A model generated the notes under the pieces. It made no database searches. It had not been told where the DNA came from and was given only the letters and a program-made list of their open reading frames with translations. This document shows, piece by piece, positions 22,822-34,688 of a stretch of 64,000 bases of DNA. How positions within the stretch are numbered: the first letter of the stretch is position 1; every line of letters starts with the position of its first letter. Position numbers and translations under genes: made by a program. Source of the stretch: Agaricus subrufescens (taxonomy: Eukaryota; Basidiomycota; Agaricomycetes; Agaricales; Agaricaceae); NCBI GenBank assembly GCA_029945375.1, contig CM057059.1, forward strand, positions 1,364,001 through 1,428,000. Direction: 5' to 3'.

Positions 22822-25328
22822 TCAAGTCCGTGTCTGGGAAGGCTTGCGCCCATGTGATACTAGAGCGTCTTGAAGACTGTCGTGCCACTGTTGCGTAAGT
22901 TCGGAAGTTGATGCAGCAAAGTTATACATTTTAGTTGTCTGGATATTATTTCAGATGCAGAGTAATGAGTGATCACATAAACGCTTACCGTTAACACAAC
23001 AAACTCCCGCTCTCCTTTTCTCTGCACTGAGTCAATAATTCCTCGAGACTCCTTTTCTTTATCCTTCTCCTTGAGTTTTTCTGAAGCTTTAAGCGACAGT
23101 TCATATTTAACAGACAGCTCCTGTGGTTTTTGTCGTTGCTTGACACACAATAGGCGTCTGCTTGTGAGGACTAAATGCCGCGTCTTGGCTCTACTATGCG
23201 AGACGAGAGGAATAAGTTTGCTCGCTCGACGTTTCATTGAGCGTTCCTCCACAACCGAGCCAAATAGTATAGATTCTTCGGCTGGTAGTTTCAATATTTT
23301 AGCACTGAGAAAAGGATGTCAGGGTGGAGAGGAGCGTTTAGAGGGACCTTAAGCTTACAAGGTGATAGTTTCGATCGGTGCATGCCCTTGTTTGGGAGAC
23401 AAGGCAGGATTTCTGCCCCGTTCGCTCTCAGGAGGGTTTAAGTCTTGCGGGATAATCGGCGTGGGTGCCTGGGCAGGGGAAGGCCCCAACTCAGAGAGCT
23501 TGACAGGTAGGGTGACGGCAGCAGCAACGATATTGCGACTGCCATCCGAAGAAGTTGTCCCGGTCGTTGAGGAATCCTCAAGAGCAACCGGGCTTTCCTT
23601 TCCCGTTTGCTCCTTCAGTGATTGTTGCTTGATTTCTTCAACGCCTTGAATGGTGGAGCTTGTTCCTCGCCGCACTTGTGCACCTACTGGTACGTCGGTA
23701 GGACTGATGAGCTCATGGTCCTTTGCAGTAGCTACATTAGGAATAAAACCGTTGGATGGAATCATGTAAGCTTCGTCTTCAGCATCGGATGCCCAAGCCA
23801 TTTCATCTTCAGCCATGATGTCATCCCAAGCAGCTTCGACATCTTCCCAAATTTGCGCATTGCCGGGAGGAAGGGGATCTTCTTTCTTGAACAAGCCGGC
23901 TTCGAGTGGGGGTGGGGGGCACGCCCAGATCTTATCCCAGTTGATGGATTTGAAAAAAGGGTGCTCCTTTAACGCCCGTATGTCGTTGTCACTCCCCTGG
24001 CTGCCAACTCCAAGGCGTTCTGTCGGTTCGCGTACCTGATAACGAGATAAACAAGGGAATAGTCCTCTGAAACAGAGAGAAAGCACGCACAAGGAGCTTC
24101 TGTATTAGATCTTTAGCCTCGTCATCGAATCCTTCTGGGAAACTGTATTCGAGCTTCTTGATTTTTTGCCAAGTCAAGAAATCAGAAAGCCCTTGAAAAG
24201 CAAAGCGGCCGGCAATAAATTGATATATGATGCATCCCAAGGCCCAGAAATCAGAGCTAGCATTGTGTTTGAGTTCCGAGCATTGTAGATAAAGAGATAA
24301 AGTACCTTTTGCTTGTTTCTTTGGCCTCCAGGAGTTCCGGGGCAATGTATTGCGCGGTTCCCACCCATGTCTGCGCACGGTCGACTACCCGGTCGTATCA
24401 GAAGCTGTGCAAAAGGGATAATTGGAAAAGTAAGCCGACCTCCTGTTTCCAAGATTTTGCCTGTGCCAAAGTCGCAAATCTTCATGCGGTCATTTTCATC
24501 GAGTAAGAGGTTTTCCGGTTTGAGATCCCTGTAAAAAGGGTTGGAAACAGTTTTTGAAGAAGCTGAAAGGCGTGTACCGATGGATGACTCCTTTGGAATG
24601 CATGTATTCGATAGTATCCACGAGTTGGGCAGCATAGTAACGAGCGCATGGGAGAGACAGGGAGCCTAGTTTGTTGAGGAGAGACTTCATTTCACCATTT
24701 CTGGCCAAGTCGAGCACAAAGTCTAACAAGGTCAAGGGCGGTTGTCGAGGAAACGCAAGGGCGGGTAGACGCACAAAGTCTCCACTCATCCTGGAAGGTT
24801 GAAAGCAGCCGGACAATCCCTGGGTGACCCCCACCGAGGGCGGCCAGGGCATTGCGTTCCGCGATAGCGACATGCATCTTGTTGTTCCTGACGAGATGAG
24901 ATTTTTCGAGGATCTTGAGCGCATATAGTTGGCCGGTCATGACGTGGGTGACCTTCTGGACCTGTACAAGGAATATGAGACGTGTTTTTTCTGGCATTGG
25001 AGGAACTCGCCGTGGAGTATGAACCTTCTCCGAGGGTGGCGCCAAACTTGAAGTCATCGGTGGAAGTCATAGCAATGCGCCCGCGGGACTTAGAGCGGGT
25101 GCGAGGGTGCTTGGGGGCATCTGCGGGAGAGCCAGGGTCTGCAGAGAGGTAGGCGGGTATGCGGCTGGGGCGGGGGGAGACAGTGGGGTGTGGGGAGAGG
25201 GAGCGGGGGGCGGAGAAGTTGCGGGGGGCGCGGGCGCGGGGGGGAACGAGCGCGGGGGCGTCGTCCGAGTCGTCTGTGGAGACGGCGGAGGCATTTCTGC
25301 TGAGATCGGCGAGGGAGAGCGAAGTCAT
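22822..25328 (-). CDS. PDK1-type AGC protein kinase (PKH family) with C-terminal PH domain
   Basis: 3-phosphoinositide-dependent-kinase-1-like kinase that phosphorylates the activation loop of other AGC kinases. ATG at 25328 opens a Ser/Pro/Arg-rich N-terminus. The kinase domain begins about residue 88: DDFKFGATLGEGSYSTVQKV (P-loop), YALKILEKSHLVRNNK (VAIK-type Lys), IHRDLKPENLLLDEND, ICDFGTGK, TWVGTAQYIAPELLEAKETS (T-loop), SSDFWALGCIIYQFIAGRFA and PTERLG. A Ser/Thr-rich linker of about 250 residues follows, then a PH-like domain: ESILFGSVVEERSMKRRASK, KTRHLVLTSRRLLCVKQ, REFVVLTTTKMYNFAAAT-like strand and TQQWHDSLQDALVSHG, with the stop at 22822. About ten introns. All catalytic motifs are intact. 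Confidence 0.92.
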
Positions 25329-25477
25329 CCGTCAGCCTGCTCGCTCGACCCGCCCACGCCTCCGACTACTCTCGCAGCTGACTCATCAGTCTATTCAAAG
25401 CACTATCACAAAACATGTACACGATAACAATCCGAAAGCAACAGAAAACATGCCGACAACATACAGACCAAGGCGCG

Positions 25478-26875
25478 TTAGTTTCCATTCACAAACTGCC
25501 TTGTCCACGATCCTCCTGCGCGACGATGCGTCGAGTTGCACGCCCCCGCAGGAGGCACGTATCTCTCGTTCGCAGCCACAGCCTCTCCCCCATCTCCAAA
25601 CGTATTAAAATCAAAATAATCATTGACATTGTACGAGGATGACGACCCGGGAGGCCCACTATCGCTCGTCGGGCAAGGTTCTTCCAAGGCAACGCTTCCG
25701 GAAGTCGGCATACTTAGCGGGTCGTTCTGGAATAGCGCGGGAGGGAACAAACTCAGGTCGAGAGAGTCGCCCAGCGACACTTCGATTTCTCCAGTAGGAT
25801 GAGCCAGCAATTCGTTAGGATTCACATTCATAAGTTGGAATATTCCTGGGTCCGCCGTCGCACTCATAAATGCAGAGAGGGGGTCATTGCGAGACTCCAA
25901 GTTGGACAGCTCAAACGAATCAAGGCTGAAAGGGATGGTCTCCTGCTGGTGCGTTAGAAAACACAATCAACCACTTTTTTTGCGAAATCAACAGACCGTG
26001 GGCTCCGTTCGAGCGTTTTCATCTTGTTCCTTTTGATTCGATCCAAACTGCCACGGTGGCGAGGGCGTTAATTCTGGTGTCAGTGTTCTGTTGTTCGTAG
26101 TCGTAGTCGTGGGTCCATAGGACCATTCACTCGTAAAATCAGCCAAGTTGAAAGACGGAAAGAACGCAGTAGCTGTGGAACTCTCTGGTGCTCGAGCACA
26201 GCTCGAATTTTGGTTACTATCCGAGGTATTTGCATTGATGGTATCCGATAATTTGTTGATTAATACTTGGGGGGACGGACTGGAATTGCTGGGGGATGCA
26301 GCAGCAGAGAGGGGAGGCGTTGGGCCACCAGGCCCAAACCGAGCTTGCGAAGGGTAAAGGGGCATAACAGGATACAATAGAGGTGCAGCGAAAGACTGGC
26401 TTGGTGAAGGAAGGTTAATGGGCATATTGATTGATGCATAGTATTGGGGAAGCGGAGATGTACGCTGAGTGGTTTGAGTCGCTGGCGCTATTTGAGGTGG
26501 AGAGCCCGACTTGCGCTGGTCCCGACGTTTTGCCGCTCTGTCATTCTGCTCCTGCTCGCGCTGGGCCTTTTTCTCCTCCTTTTTCATCGGCTTAAACCGA
26601 TATCCCGGATACTTCAAGGCATGCGCAGCTTTGGCTTCCTCAGCGCGTCGCTCATATTCTTGACGCGTCTCTTCCGACTCGTTTGCCCACATATTTGAAA
26701 TCATTTTTGACACTTCAGCTTGAGCCCGTCGCGGTTGACCGGGCTGAAGGGGTGGCAGTTGATGGACCTTGTCAGAACGATATATGATCCAAGCATTTGG
26801 CGGCCTCGGTGCTTTCACGACACAAGGAGCTGATCGGCTCGTATGGGAAGGCATGGTCCGAACAACACCAGCCAT
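25478..26875 (-). CDS. HMG-box transcription factor (MATA_HMG type)
   Basis: A sequence-specific DNA-binding regulator. ATG at 26875. The HMG box spans about residues 23-92: KAPRPPNAWIIYRSDKVHQL, AQAEVSKMISNMWANESEET and YERRAEEAKAAHALKYPGYR, followed by a basic extension FKPMKKEEKKAQREQEQ and AAKRRDQRKSG. The rest is Pro/Ser/Gln-rich, with an intron near 25945-25998 before ETIPFSLDSFELSNLESRND. The C-terminus is acidic and probably activating. The PRPPNAWI-Y signature is shared by fungal mating-type HMG proteins and by agaricomycete developmental regulators such as PCC1. No homeodomain, pheromone or receptor gene lies in the window, so a mating-locus identity is not supported. It lies 150 bases upstream of the PDK1-type gene on the same strand. 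Confidence 0.88.
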
Positions 26876-27305
26876 GGTACTGGAAAAGGGCCGAGATGGT
26901 GGACTGGGAGAAATAAGGTGATGGATTGGCAGAGTTGGGTTGAGCTGTTACGGCATGTATCCTTATAGGTCCAGGTTTGTCCACATGCACGTGTCCACAA
27001 TCCGCCCACAGCAAAATTGATTTTTAGACCCTGCCAGAACAATGGATGAGCTCCACAATCTGTCAAACTATTTTACGATAACAAGTAAGCATAATTGGTC
27101 TCGAGCAAACACTATAATACAAGTTGATCAAAACATGCAACCCAGCCGAAGCACTGAAAGATACAAGGTGCAGTACCGATTTGTCCGAGAACCCTCAAAA
27201 AAAAGAGAGAAAGAGAGAGCAAAAACAACAGACCAGATGGTAGCGGTTTTCATCTCATATGGTTCGAGATGTGCCAGATGGCCCTACCTCCCGTGGTCTC
27301 TACTT
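26876..27305. other. Intergenic between HMG-box gene and RRM gene
   Basis: About 430 bases: promoter and leader of the HMG-box gene plus the 3' region of the RRM gene. No gene recognised. Confidence 0.5.
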
Positions 27306-27475
27306 TCAATAGCCACCACCTTGTTGGTAGCCACCCTGGTATCCACCTTGGTAACCACCGCCACCATAGCCTTGATTGTAGCCTCCTCCACCACTGTAGC
27401 CTCCTCCGCCGCTGTAGCCTCCTCCACCGCTGTAGCCTCCTCCTCCACTGTAGCCTCCTCCTCCTCCGCCCGCTG
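27306..27475 (-). repeat. Tandem repeats encoding Gly-rich (GGGGYS) tail
   Basis: Units of about 18 bases (plus strand CTGTAGCCTCCTCCACCG and variants) repeat four to five times at about 27390-27460, then shorter YQGG units. They encode the low-complexity tail of the RRM protein. Confidence 0.8.
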
Positions 27476-28009
27476 TTGAAGATGAGCCTCTAGATAAAAA
27501 GAAAACAAAATCAAGATAAACCCACATGGGCGGGCGTTAGCCATGTTAACTTTGATCCGTCGACCATCGAGCTCTTGCTCGTTCAGACCCTGGATGGCAG
27601 CCTCTGCCTCCTGGGAATTACTAAAAGTCACGAACCCGAAACCACGGGAACGGCCTGTATCACGATCACGCATGACAATGGACTAGACGCTTATCAGTTA
27701 TTTCACATTTCAAAGTAGAGGCTGCCGAAACGCGGAAACAATATGCGCACATCAAGAACCTGGCCAAAGTCGCTGAATGCCTAAAAAGGAAAGATGGTTT
27801 TTTGATAAGGCGACTACAGGGCAAACAAAAAAAGCGAGCCCGCTCAAGAGCGAGACTGACTTGGCGTAACGTGTCATCCGTTGTATTCCAGCTCAAATTT
27901 CTATACACAGTGTTTTTAACAACAATTAGTTTGGCCTCCCTCTCAGGAGGAGCGCGAACGATAACCGGCACAACACGCAGACTGACCCAACATAAATTTT
28001 TGCCGACAT
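27306..28009 (-). CDS. Glycine-rich RNA-binding protein with one RRM
   Basis: A small RNA-binding protein like the GRP/CIRBP type, probably nuclear or shuttling, binding RNA or acting as a cold/stress RNA chaperone. ATG at 28009 opens MSAKIYVG, spliced to NLSWNTTDDTLRQ (RNP2 region), then AFSDFGQVLD, MRDRDTGRSRGFGFVTFSNS (RNP1, with the aromatic FGFVTF) and EAAIQGLNEQELDGRRIKVN. A further exon carries the C-terminal Gly/Tyr-rich tail of GGGGYS repeats ending YQGGYQQGGGY at 27306. Four or five introns. Order and length (about 160 residues) are typical. The low-complexity tail could support condensate formation, which is inference. Confidence 0.9.
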
Positions 28010-28528
28010 GGAGCAGACCTTTTACAGCTGGAACCTTGAAACACGAATATTCAGAAAACCGAAGAAACCACAAGATGTGGATGAAGGAAGAGGTTCTGAG
28101 AGAAGCTTATGGGCACGAGTCTTGTCTTATATACGTATTTGGTGAATTTCACACTCCGCAAGTTACCTCAGCTGTCTCCCTTTCTCGTATAGTCGTATTA
28201 CCTTCCATAGAAGCTTCTGCCCATAATAAACTAGGTCACCCTTATGTCCACCTGAGCCACCGAAGCGTTCCTAACGTATGCGGGAAGACACCGTGAGATT
28301 CGCCTATCTTTTGTACCAAGCTGCACATGATCGAGGAATAGCATTGGTGAAAAGGAAAAGCTGAGATACAGTAGATGTAAACATGACTAACGATATGACA
28401 ACGACGAGGAAGAAAAAAAGATGGTATCGAAACGCTTGCTCGCCAATACATTACTAGAGTAGAAGTAGACCCGATATGCTGAAAGTTTCGTGAAGATCGT
28501 GAACACACTGCAGCAATACATGCATCAA
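28010..28528. other. Intergenic upstream of RRM gene / downstream of ABC gene
   Basis: About 519 bases; likely RRM gene promoter and ABC transporter 3' region. No coding or RNA signal that I can support. Confidence 0.5.
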
Positions 28529-31500
28529 CTACTTGCGAGACTTGTCCTTCTTGTCCTTCTTCTTCTTCCCTTTGTCATCTCCTTTGGTGCTGCCCGTGGC
28601 ACTGTCGGTGTCTCGCTGGCTACTGTCGTCAACAGACACCCTGGGAGATGAGTCACGCTTCATAATGCCAGGGATCGTTGGGATCATTGAACTGGGGATG
28701 ATCCCAGAGCCCTGTCGCTTGGCACTAATAGAAATTCGTCGTGCCAGTCGTTGGAAGTTTTGTGAAGATATGCGTTTGCGTTTTGGCTCTGTATCAGGGT
28801 CGGGCGTGCCTGTACGGGACGGGTTGACGTCGGCACCGAAAGTTACAGCTGGTGGAACCCTATTGCTACTTTGGTCATCACGGTCGGGGTCGGGAGAGGA
28901 GGGGAACATAAGGGGAGTAGATGCCGCATCCACTTGGGGGGGTACTTCGGCAGTTGTGCTTTTTGCGTCAGAGACGTCGTATGGTTCGGCACTTGGAAAC
29001 GAAACACCCTCTGAAGGTTTGACGGCGTCATCCTTCGGCACCACAGGCTCGGAGGCAGTGAAGTCCACAAGAGAAAGAGGTTTTGGAGAGGGTACAAAAG
29101 GAATTTCTTGGCCGGAGCTGACAAAGGGATCCTTAGGAACCTCCTCTTCAACAGGGCGTTCATCATCGTCGCCGTTTTCGAGTGAATGGGCTTTATCCAT
29201 ACTACCAACCGTCACGGATACAGCTGCATCTTCGGTGGCGGATACTTGGTCGGACCACATTGACGCAAAAAGACCATCGAGCGCCAGGAGCTCCTTGAAT
29301 GAGCCTTGTTCAACAACCTGGCCTTCCTTCAATACCAGGATCCTGAAGATGATAATTAGTATTATTCGTTAAATGACACGCTCTAGAGCTTACAAATCGG
29401 CGGAAACAATAGTCTGGTTTAAAATCATTGAGCAACCTGAATCTCGGAAGAAGAAACAATGCCTTACAGAAAGTCGATGAGCAATGGACAGAGATGAGCG
29501 ACCCTGGACGAGATTTTGCAAGGCTTTCTGGATATCCTTTTCGGTTGAGGTATCTAGCGCACTGCACACGAGGTCAATGAAAGCACACGGAATTTGCATA
29601 TTGGAAAACTTGCCTCGTGGCCTCATCAAGAAGAAGAATAGGGGGGTTCTTCAACAAGGTTCTGGCTATAGCAATCCGCTGTTTCTCTCCTCCACTTAGA
29701 CGGACTCCACGTTCACCGGTCTTAGTATTATATCCTATCGAGCTATTAAATCAATGGATGACGTATTGCACGGCCACGCTCACCATCAGGGAAGGACATG
29801 ATGCGGTCGTGCATCTGAGCGGATTTCGTGGCTTCTTCGATCTCCTCGGCTGTAGCGCCAAACTTGCCGTAACTAATTACACGTGAAGGTACCATCAAGC
29901 GACAGGACGGTCCATGACTCACCCGATATTGTACCCAACACTCGAGTTGAACAAGATTGGGTCCTGCGGGACGACACCTATGGCTTGGCGGAGACTCTTT
30001 TGTGTGACATCCCTGTAATATGTAAGATGCGATGCAAACTACGAAAGGGACACTCCTCACCTGATGTCCTGACCGTCAATTGTAATACGCCCCTGTCCCT
30101 CTCGCAAGTCATAGAATCGGTACAACAATCGCAGGATAGTAGACTTTCCGGAGCCAGATTCTCCAACTAGGGCAACTGATGACCCCTTCGGTACTTTGAA
30201 GGAAATGCCATTGAGAGCCGTTTGGCGAACATCGTAAGAAAAGCTGACGTTGTCTGCTCAATAGTTAGTTTGTAGAAAAGAGAAATAACAAAATACACAA
30301 GTCACTTACCGAATTCGATTTCACCATCAGTTACAACAAGATCGGGAGCATTGGGTTTGTCATTGATCTCCGTCGGTTCATTGAGCAGGGACAAAAGTCG
30401 TTCTGTATCAACAAGTGACTGGTTGACGGATCGATAAATGTAGCCAAGTTGATTGAGAGGTCCGTACAGCTGACACTGAAGTGAGCATAAACCCGCTGAA
30501 AGATGAGATAGACCAGTACCTGGGTGAGGTATGTAATAAACTGGACAAAATCTTTCGAGCCCTGCCCCGGGTTTTGCGTAATGCGATACGCAACCATAAG
30601 TGAACCAGCGAGAAGACCGAGGGTGATGATGAAGTTTTGCACGAGGTTCAGTAGATTGAGGTAAACTTGAGATAGAAAATTTAAGGAAACTGAGTTGTTG
30701 TAGATCAAGTTCGAAACTTACTGATAACCTTATATTCAAGAGCCTGGTATTCGCGAATAGCTTCTTTATATCTTTCACCTTCGTGTTCTTCGCCATTGAA
30801 GTACTTCACAGTCTCGTAGTTGAGTAAGCAATCAGCATGAATACCACGAGTGACCTAGTCACGATTCAGATACCATATTGCAGAATAGAATGAGATACGT
30901 ACCACATCACGGTCATTCATTTGGCGTCTGAAACGTACACGATATCGAGTCAAGATAACGCTAGCATATACTAAAAAACTTTCAATGACTGTAGCAAAGT
31001 TGACCAACCATACATACCATATGCAAGCATTACAACGGAGATTATAGCCGCAATCTGCCAATCGAAAATGATACAGAAAACAATTAGAGCAATAAAGATG
31101 TCAATGAAAGTTGGGACAATGTTGAAAAGAATTAGCTAGATAAGATTTTAGCTGCTTGGACGCCGGAGCCTAAAACCTTCGAAACCTACTTCAAGTGTGT
31201 GATTTATAGCAGCGCCACGATCCAATACTCGAAGAATTTCTCCAGTCTTGCGACGGGTATGCCAAGAGAACGAGAGATTCAAAATGTGATCAAAGGAAAG
31301 TTGAGACATTTCTACATAAGGCGTCAGATTAACCTTGTCCTCACCGGAAAAAAAAACCCACCTCTGTCTGAATATTGCATGACTGAAGCCCATAGGGACT
31401 GTGAAAATCTTAGAACAAATCCAATACACGACACGGAGATAAAACATACATCACGAATAGCAGGTAATCCTCCGCTGCCCTGCAAATATCGCAGAAAGAC

Positions 31501-32740
31501 AAATGATAGGAGAATAGGCCAAGGAGATAATGACAAGCGACCCTCAAAAATATCTACTAATACACCAAGAATGAGCGGAACTGCGACGTTCACAACACGT
31601 TCCACAAGCAGAATGCAGACACAAATGACCTGATGGTAGACTCAATTATGTGACTCATATTTTCAGCACAGACACCTTACCGCCAACAGCTGAAGATATC
31701 TACTCTTGGATGGCCAAAGGTAAGGTGTTAAACGCTTCAGACGCCTCCAAATTTCAGTCCAATCAGGTTCTAGTGATATATCGGGTTTTGATTGAGGCTT
31801 CGGTAGACGATTTTAGCGTGTCTTCGGACGCCAAGAAGGACGAATACCCACCTTATCTTGGACAGCCTGAATGGTCGAGGGAGTTGGCGTAGACTGCCGA
31901 GACGCTGGAGCCGAAGCCTGCAAATTCGAACGAGGATCGCGGAATGTACCATACTTGGAGGTGCTACCAGCAGAAAGAGCATTTCCAGCATCACCAGGTA
32001 GGAGGTTTGTCGAGTCGGAGGTAAGCGTGGCATTGCTATCTTGAGTTTCAACAGTTGTATACACCACACGTGGAAGAGATAAGGATGCAAGCAGAGGGAT
32101 GAAGAGCAAAACTCTGAAAGCAGGGAACGCAAAGTGAAGCAGGTCCTTAAGCGGCACATGGGGTGGGGTCTCTGGGACATGAGGAGCGTTCCCTAGAATA
32201 GGAATGTATGAAACTATAAGCAGTAAATCTTAGTGTGGCACATGAGATTTAATCACCATTACGCGTTTCCTGGATCCGTAGGCCGAGCAGGACAACTAGC
32301 GCCAAGTCCAACAACAATGCGAGTGTGACCACCCATTTGATCCTACGTAATGTCCATACCTGTGCACCATTGACATCCTTCCAGGCACCCAATGCCGCAA
32401 GCCCCGCAAAAGCAGCCACTCCAAGAAGAGCATTGATTTCGATACCAGTGTGACGGGGCCAGACTTTGTCGTAGACGACGAAACCTACAAAGGCAAACCC
32501 GTCGAGAAAATAGGAAATAGAGATGGTAGACAAGAGAAAAAGAATAGATGCTCTGCGAGGAATGGTGTTAGCAACAACGACAGAGGTAATGGGGGATGAA
32601 GACTGGGGGGGGCTAGGGCGTAGAGACAATAGGGATAGAGATGTGAATAAGACGGAAGCCGGTGAGAGGAGCCTGAGGGCGAAGATGGACAGCACCATGG
32701 TCGAAGGGACGACGACGGAGAGCATGGTCGTCACCGCCAA
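28529..32740 (-). CDS. HMT1/ABCB6-type half ABC transporter
   Basis: A vacuolar or mitochondrial-outer-membrane-type half transporter; relatives move phytochelatins/heavy metals (fission yeast Hmt1) or porphyrins (ABCB6). ATG at 32740 (or 32725). An N-terminal TMD0 region of about five spans ([33 protein letters not shown]) precedes the six-span core: [59 protein letters not shown]. The NBD has Walker [11 protein letters not shown] (near 30150), Q-loop [12 protein letters not shown], signature [20 protein letters not shown], Walker [13 protein letters not shown] and the H-loop IAHRLS, all intact. A polar C-terminal extension of about 230 residues ends [13 protein letters not shown] at 28529. 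Fifteen or so introns. The metal substrate is inferred from family only. Confidence 0.9.
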
Positions 32741-32970
32741 AGTCGAATCAGAGGGCGAACAAGATGGAAGAGAACCGAGGGTGCCGCAAAAACAAACGGT
32801 GCTTTATTTAATGGTCACGTGGATTTACGGAGCCAAAGGGCCTGCATACGATAAGCCCATCTTCGCCTGATGACGTTCCAGCCTTCAGACCATCAAACAC
32901 GCGGTTTCCGCGCGTCGTTCCCTATTCATCCACCCACCACAATTCCAGAGGCAACTCCAAGAGTCCTTTT

Positions 32971-33221
32971 ATGCTCCATGAACTCCCGACGCCATGCGTT
33001 CCCTGCCCGCCCAACGTCTCAGGCCCCCCGTCCCTGGTGATGCGGATCACGTATTTCTGATTCCCTTCCTGAATGAAAATTTATCAAGATTTTTTCCCCC
33101 CACACTAGGCTGGAAGCAGACAAAATCGCGAGAGAGTCGGTGGCGACCGAGCGGGGAACTTGCTGACGTGAAATGTTACGACCTGGTCAGACAAATGCGA
33201 GATACAGAGAACCAACAGTGA
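32971..33221 (+). CDS. Possible small two-exon gene, weak
   Basis: A GT..AG intron of about 73 bases (GTGATGCGG at about 33037 to CACACTAG at about 33110) could join an upstream exon starting at ATG 32978 or 32994 to a downstream exon. The 32994 frame gives about 51 residues starting MRSLPAQRLRPPVPGWKQ and ending at 33221. The 32978 frame gives MNSRRHAFPARPTSQAPRPW and then a shorter tail ending ERGTC. Pro/Arg-rich, no family recognised. The polypyrimidine tract before the acceptor is good, but coding evidence is thin. Confidence 0.25.
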
Positions 33222-34281
33222 ACATATTCTGGTCAATTCTTATTGTCGAACTAGACCTAACCTAAATGTCGGGATAAACTAAATAAGAACCCAATGCAGC
33301 GAATCAAAGTACTAATGTAGCAACAATGTTCGCAGTCATGCAGTCAAACATACATTAGGCAGAGTCTGGATCGAATAGTCTGTGAATGATGAGAAGTAGA
33401 AAGATATAAACCGTCTGGACGATGTGTAACCCGAGTAGTTGGAGCTGTTGGTCGGTCGATCGGAGGAGCAAAATCTCTAGTGTGACTGGGAAATTCCCGG
33501 GCGCGATCTATCTAGGGTCGGCAGAAGGGCAGAAACATTCTGCCTGCCACTTTCAACAATTCGTCAGCAGGTCTCGACACAAGATCCACCTCGTCGTAAG
33601 AAGTTCCCGTGGCTAGGTAAAGCTGACGAGTTGTGCTGTTTGACAACCGCCGGTTATGATATATGATGGTTCGCGCCTCCATCCTGGCTAGCGGTCCCTG
33701 CCTGCTTCTTACAAGCTCCGGAAAAGACATCCGACGAAATTAATTTAACTTTCCAGCAAAATTTGCACATGTCACCATTTAAGTTTGGACACCTGACAGA
33801 TTGCTTGGTACCAAAAGATATACCATTGAAGCCGCAGATTTACAAAACGCTTCCCGAACATTCTGATGCTGTGAGCGGCCCAACTAATCCAATTATCCCG
33901 CCAGAGAGATGAACCCGGGGAACCGAAGTGGATCATTGACCCGAATAATGCGACAAGCCAGATGATCCATACTTTGAGCACACGACCACTTTAGATTTGC
34001 CCAAATCCCGAAGCATGTGGCAAGTAAATGCTACCGCGGAAGTCTTATCGCAAGCTAACTAATCAAGTTGTACATTAGATATAACAACTATGCGGAGCAA
34101 ACCTTTGAGGGCTGCCTCACGAATGTCATGTCATGTTTCTCCACAACTGCTCAGTGCTGCAACGTGAGAGGAGAGACCAAGAATCAGTATATATCAAAAT
34201 TACTATAGCGACCACTACTCAAATCGGTTAGTCGAAGAACAAAGATAGTAATGGAATAGACACACTGAAGCTCAACAGGCT
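33222..34281. other. Intergenic, about 1.06 kb, nothing recognised
   Basis: Open frames on both strands are short and show no family motif or convincing splicing. No tRNA-like arm, repeat or transposon end was found. It may contain 3' untranslated sequence of the 34282 gene or an unannotated noncoding RNA. Confidence 0.45.
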
Positions 34282-34587
34282 CTATGCATCTATCAATCCC
34301 TCGTCCACATTCGACAATTCCTCCCGAACACTCTCAATACGTTGCCCTTGCACATCCACATCTCCTCGGTCGTTGATTTTGACAATGTTCCTTGCTGATC
34401 GCACATAGTTATACGAGTTTATTAAGGACTCCTCGACAGCTTCATCCTCTTTAACCTGGGTGTCGTCCTTGGTTACTGTTGTTGGAACCAGAGTAGCTAG
34501 GTCCAGGTCTGACGCCCTTAGCAAGGCGAGGTCTCTCAAGGTATCGGATAGCATGAAAGGCTTTCCATCCTTGTTTGACAATGGCAT
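34282..34587 (-). CDS. Small conserved protein, unknown function
   Basis: A single-exon protein of 101 residues: MPLSNKDGKPFMLSDTLRDL, ALLRASDLDLATLVPTTV, an acidic middle (DDTQVKEDEAVEESL), then YNYVRSARNIVKINDRGDVD and QGQRIESVREELSNVDEGLI. Predicted helical. The LSDTLRDLALLRASD block looks like a conserved basidiomycete motif, which supports a real gene. Function is unknown. It lies about 100 bases downstream of the next minus-strand gene. Confidence 0.6.
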   Translation of the reverse strand: MPLSNKDGKPFMLSDTLRDLALLRASDLDLATLVPTTVTKDDTQVKEDEAVEESLINSYNYVRSARNIVKINDRGDVDVQGQRIESVREELSNVDEGLIDA

Positions 34588-34688
34588 GCTAAGGCAGTAG
34601 TGGAGGAAGATAAGGACTTTGATTGTTTACGTATTGATGTTATTGGAGAAATGCTGAACATCGACACGTTGCAGATTACAGATTAGGG

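Noticed and set aside
22822..26875. A mating-type or developmental gene cluster built around the HMG-box gene
   Set aside because: Only the HMG-box gene has such a flavour. Neighbours are a general kinase and an RNA-binding protein, and there are no homeodomain, pheromone or receptor genes.
27306..27475. CRISPR-like or minisatellite array at the Gly-rich repeat
   Set aside because: The repeats are in frame, lack spacers and encode the well-known Gly-rich tail of an RRM protein.
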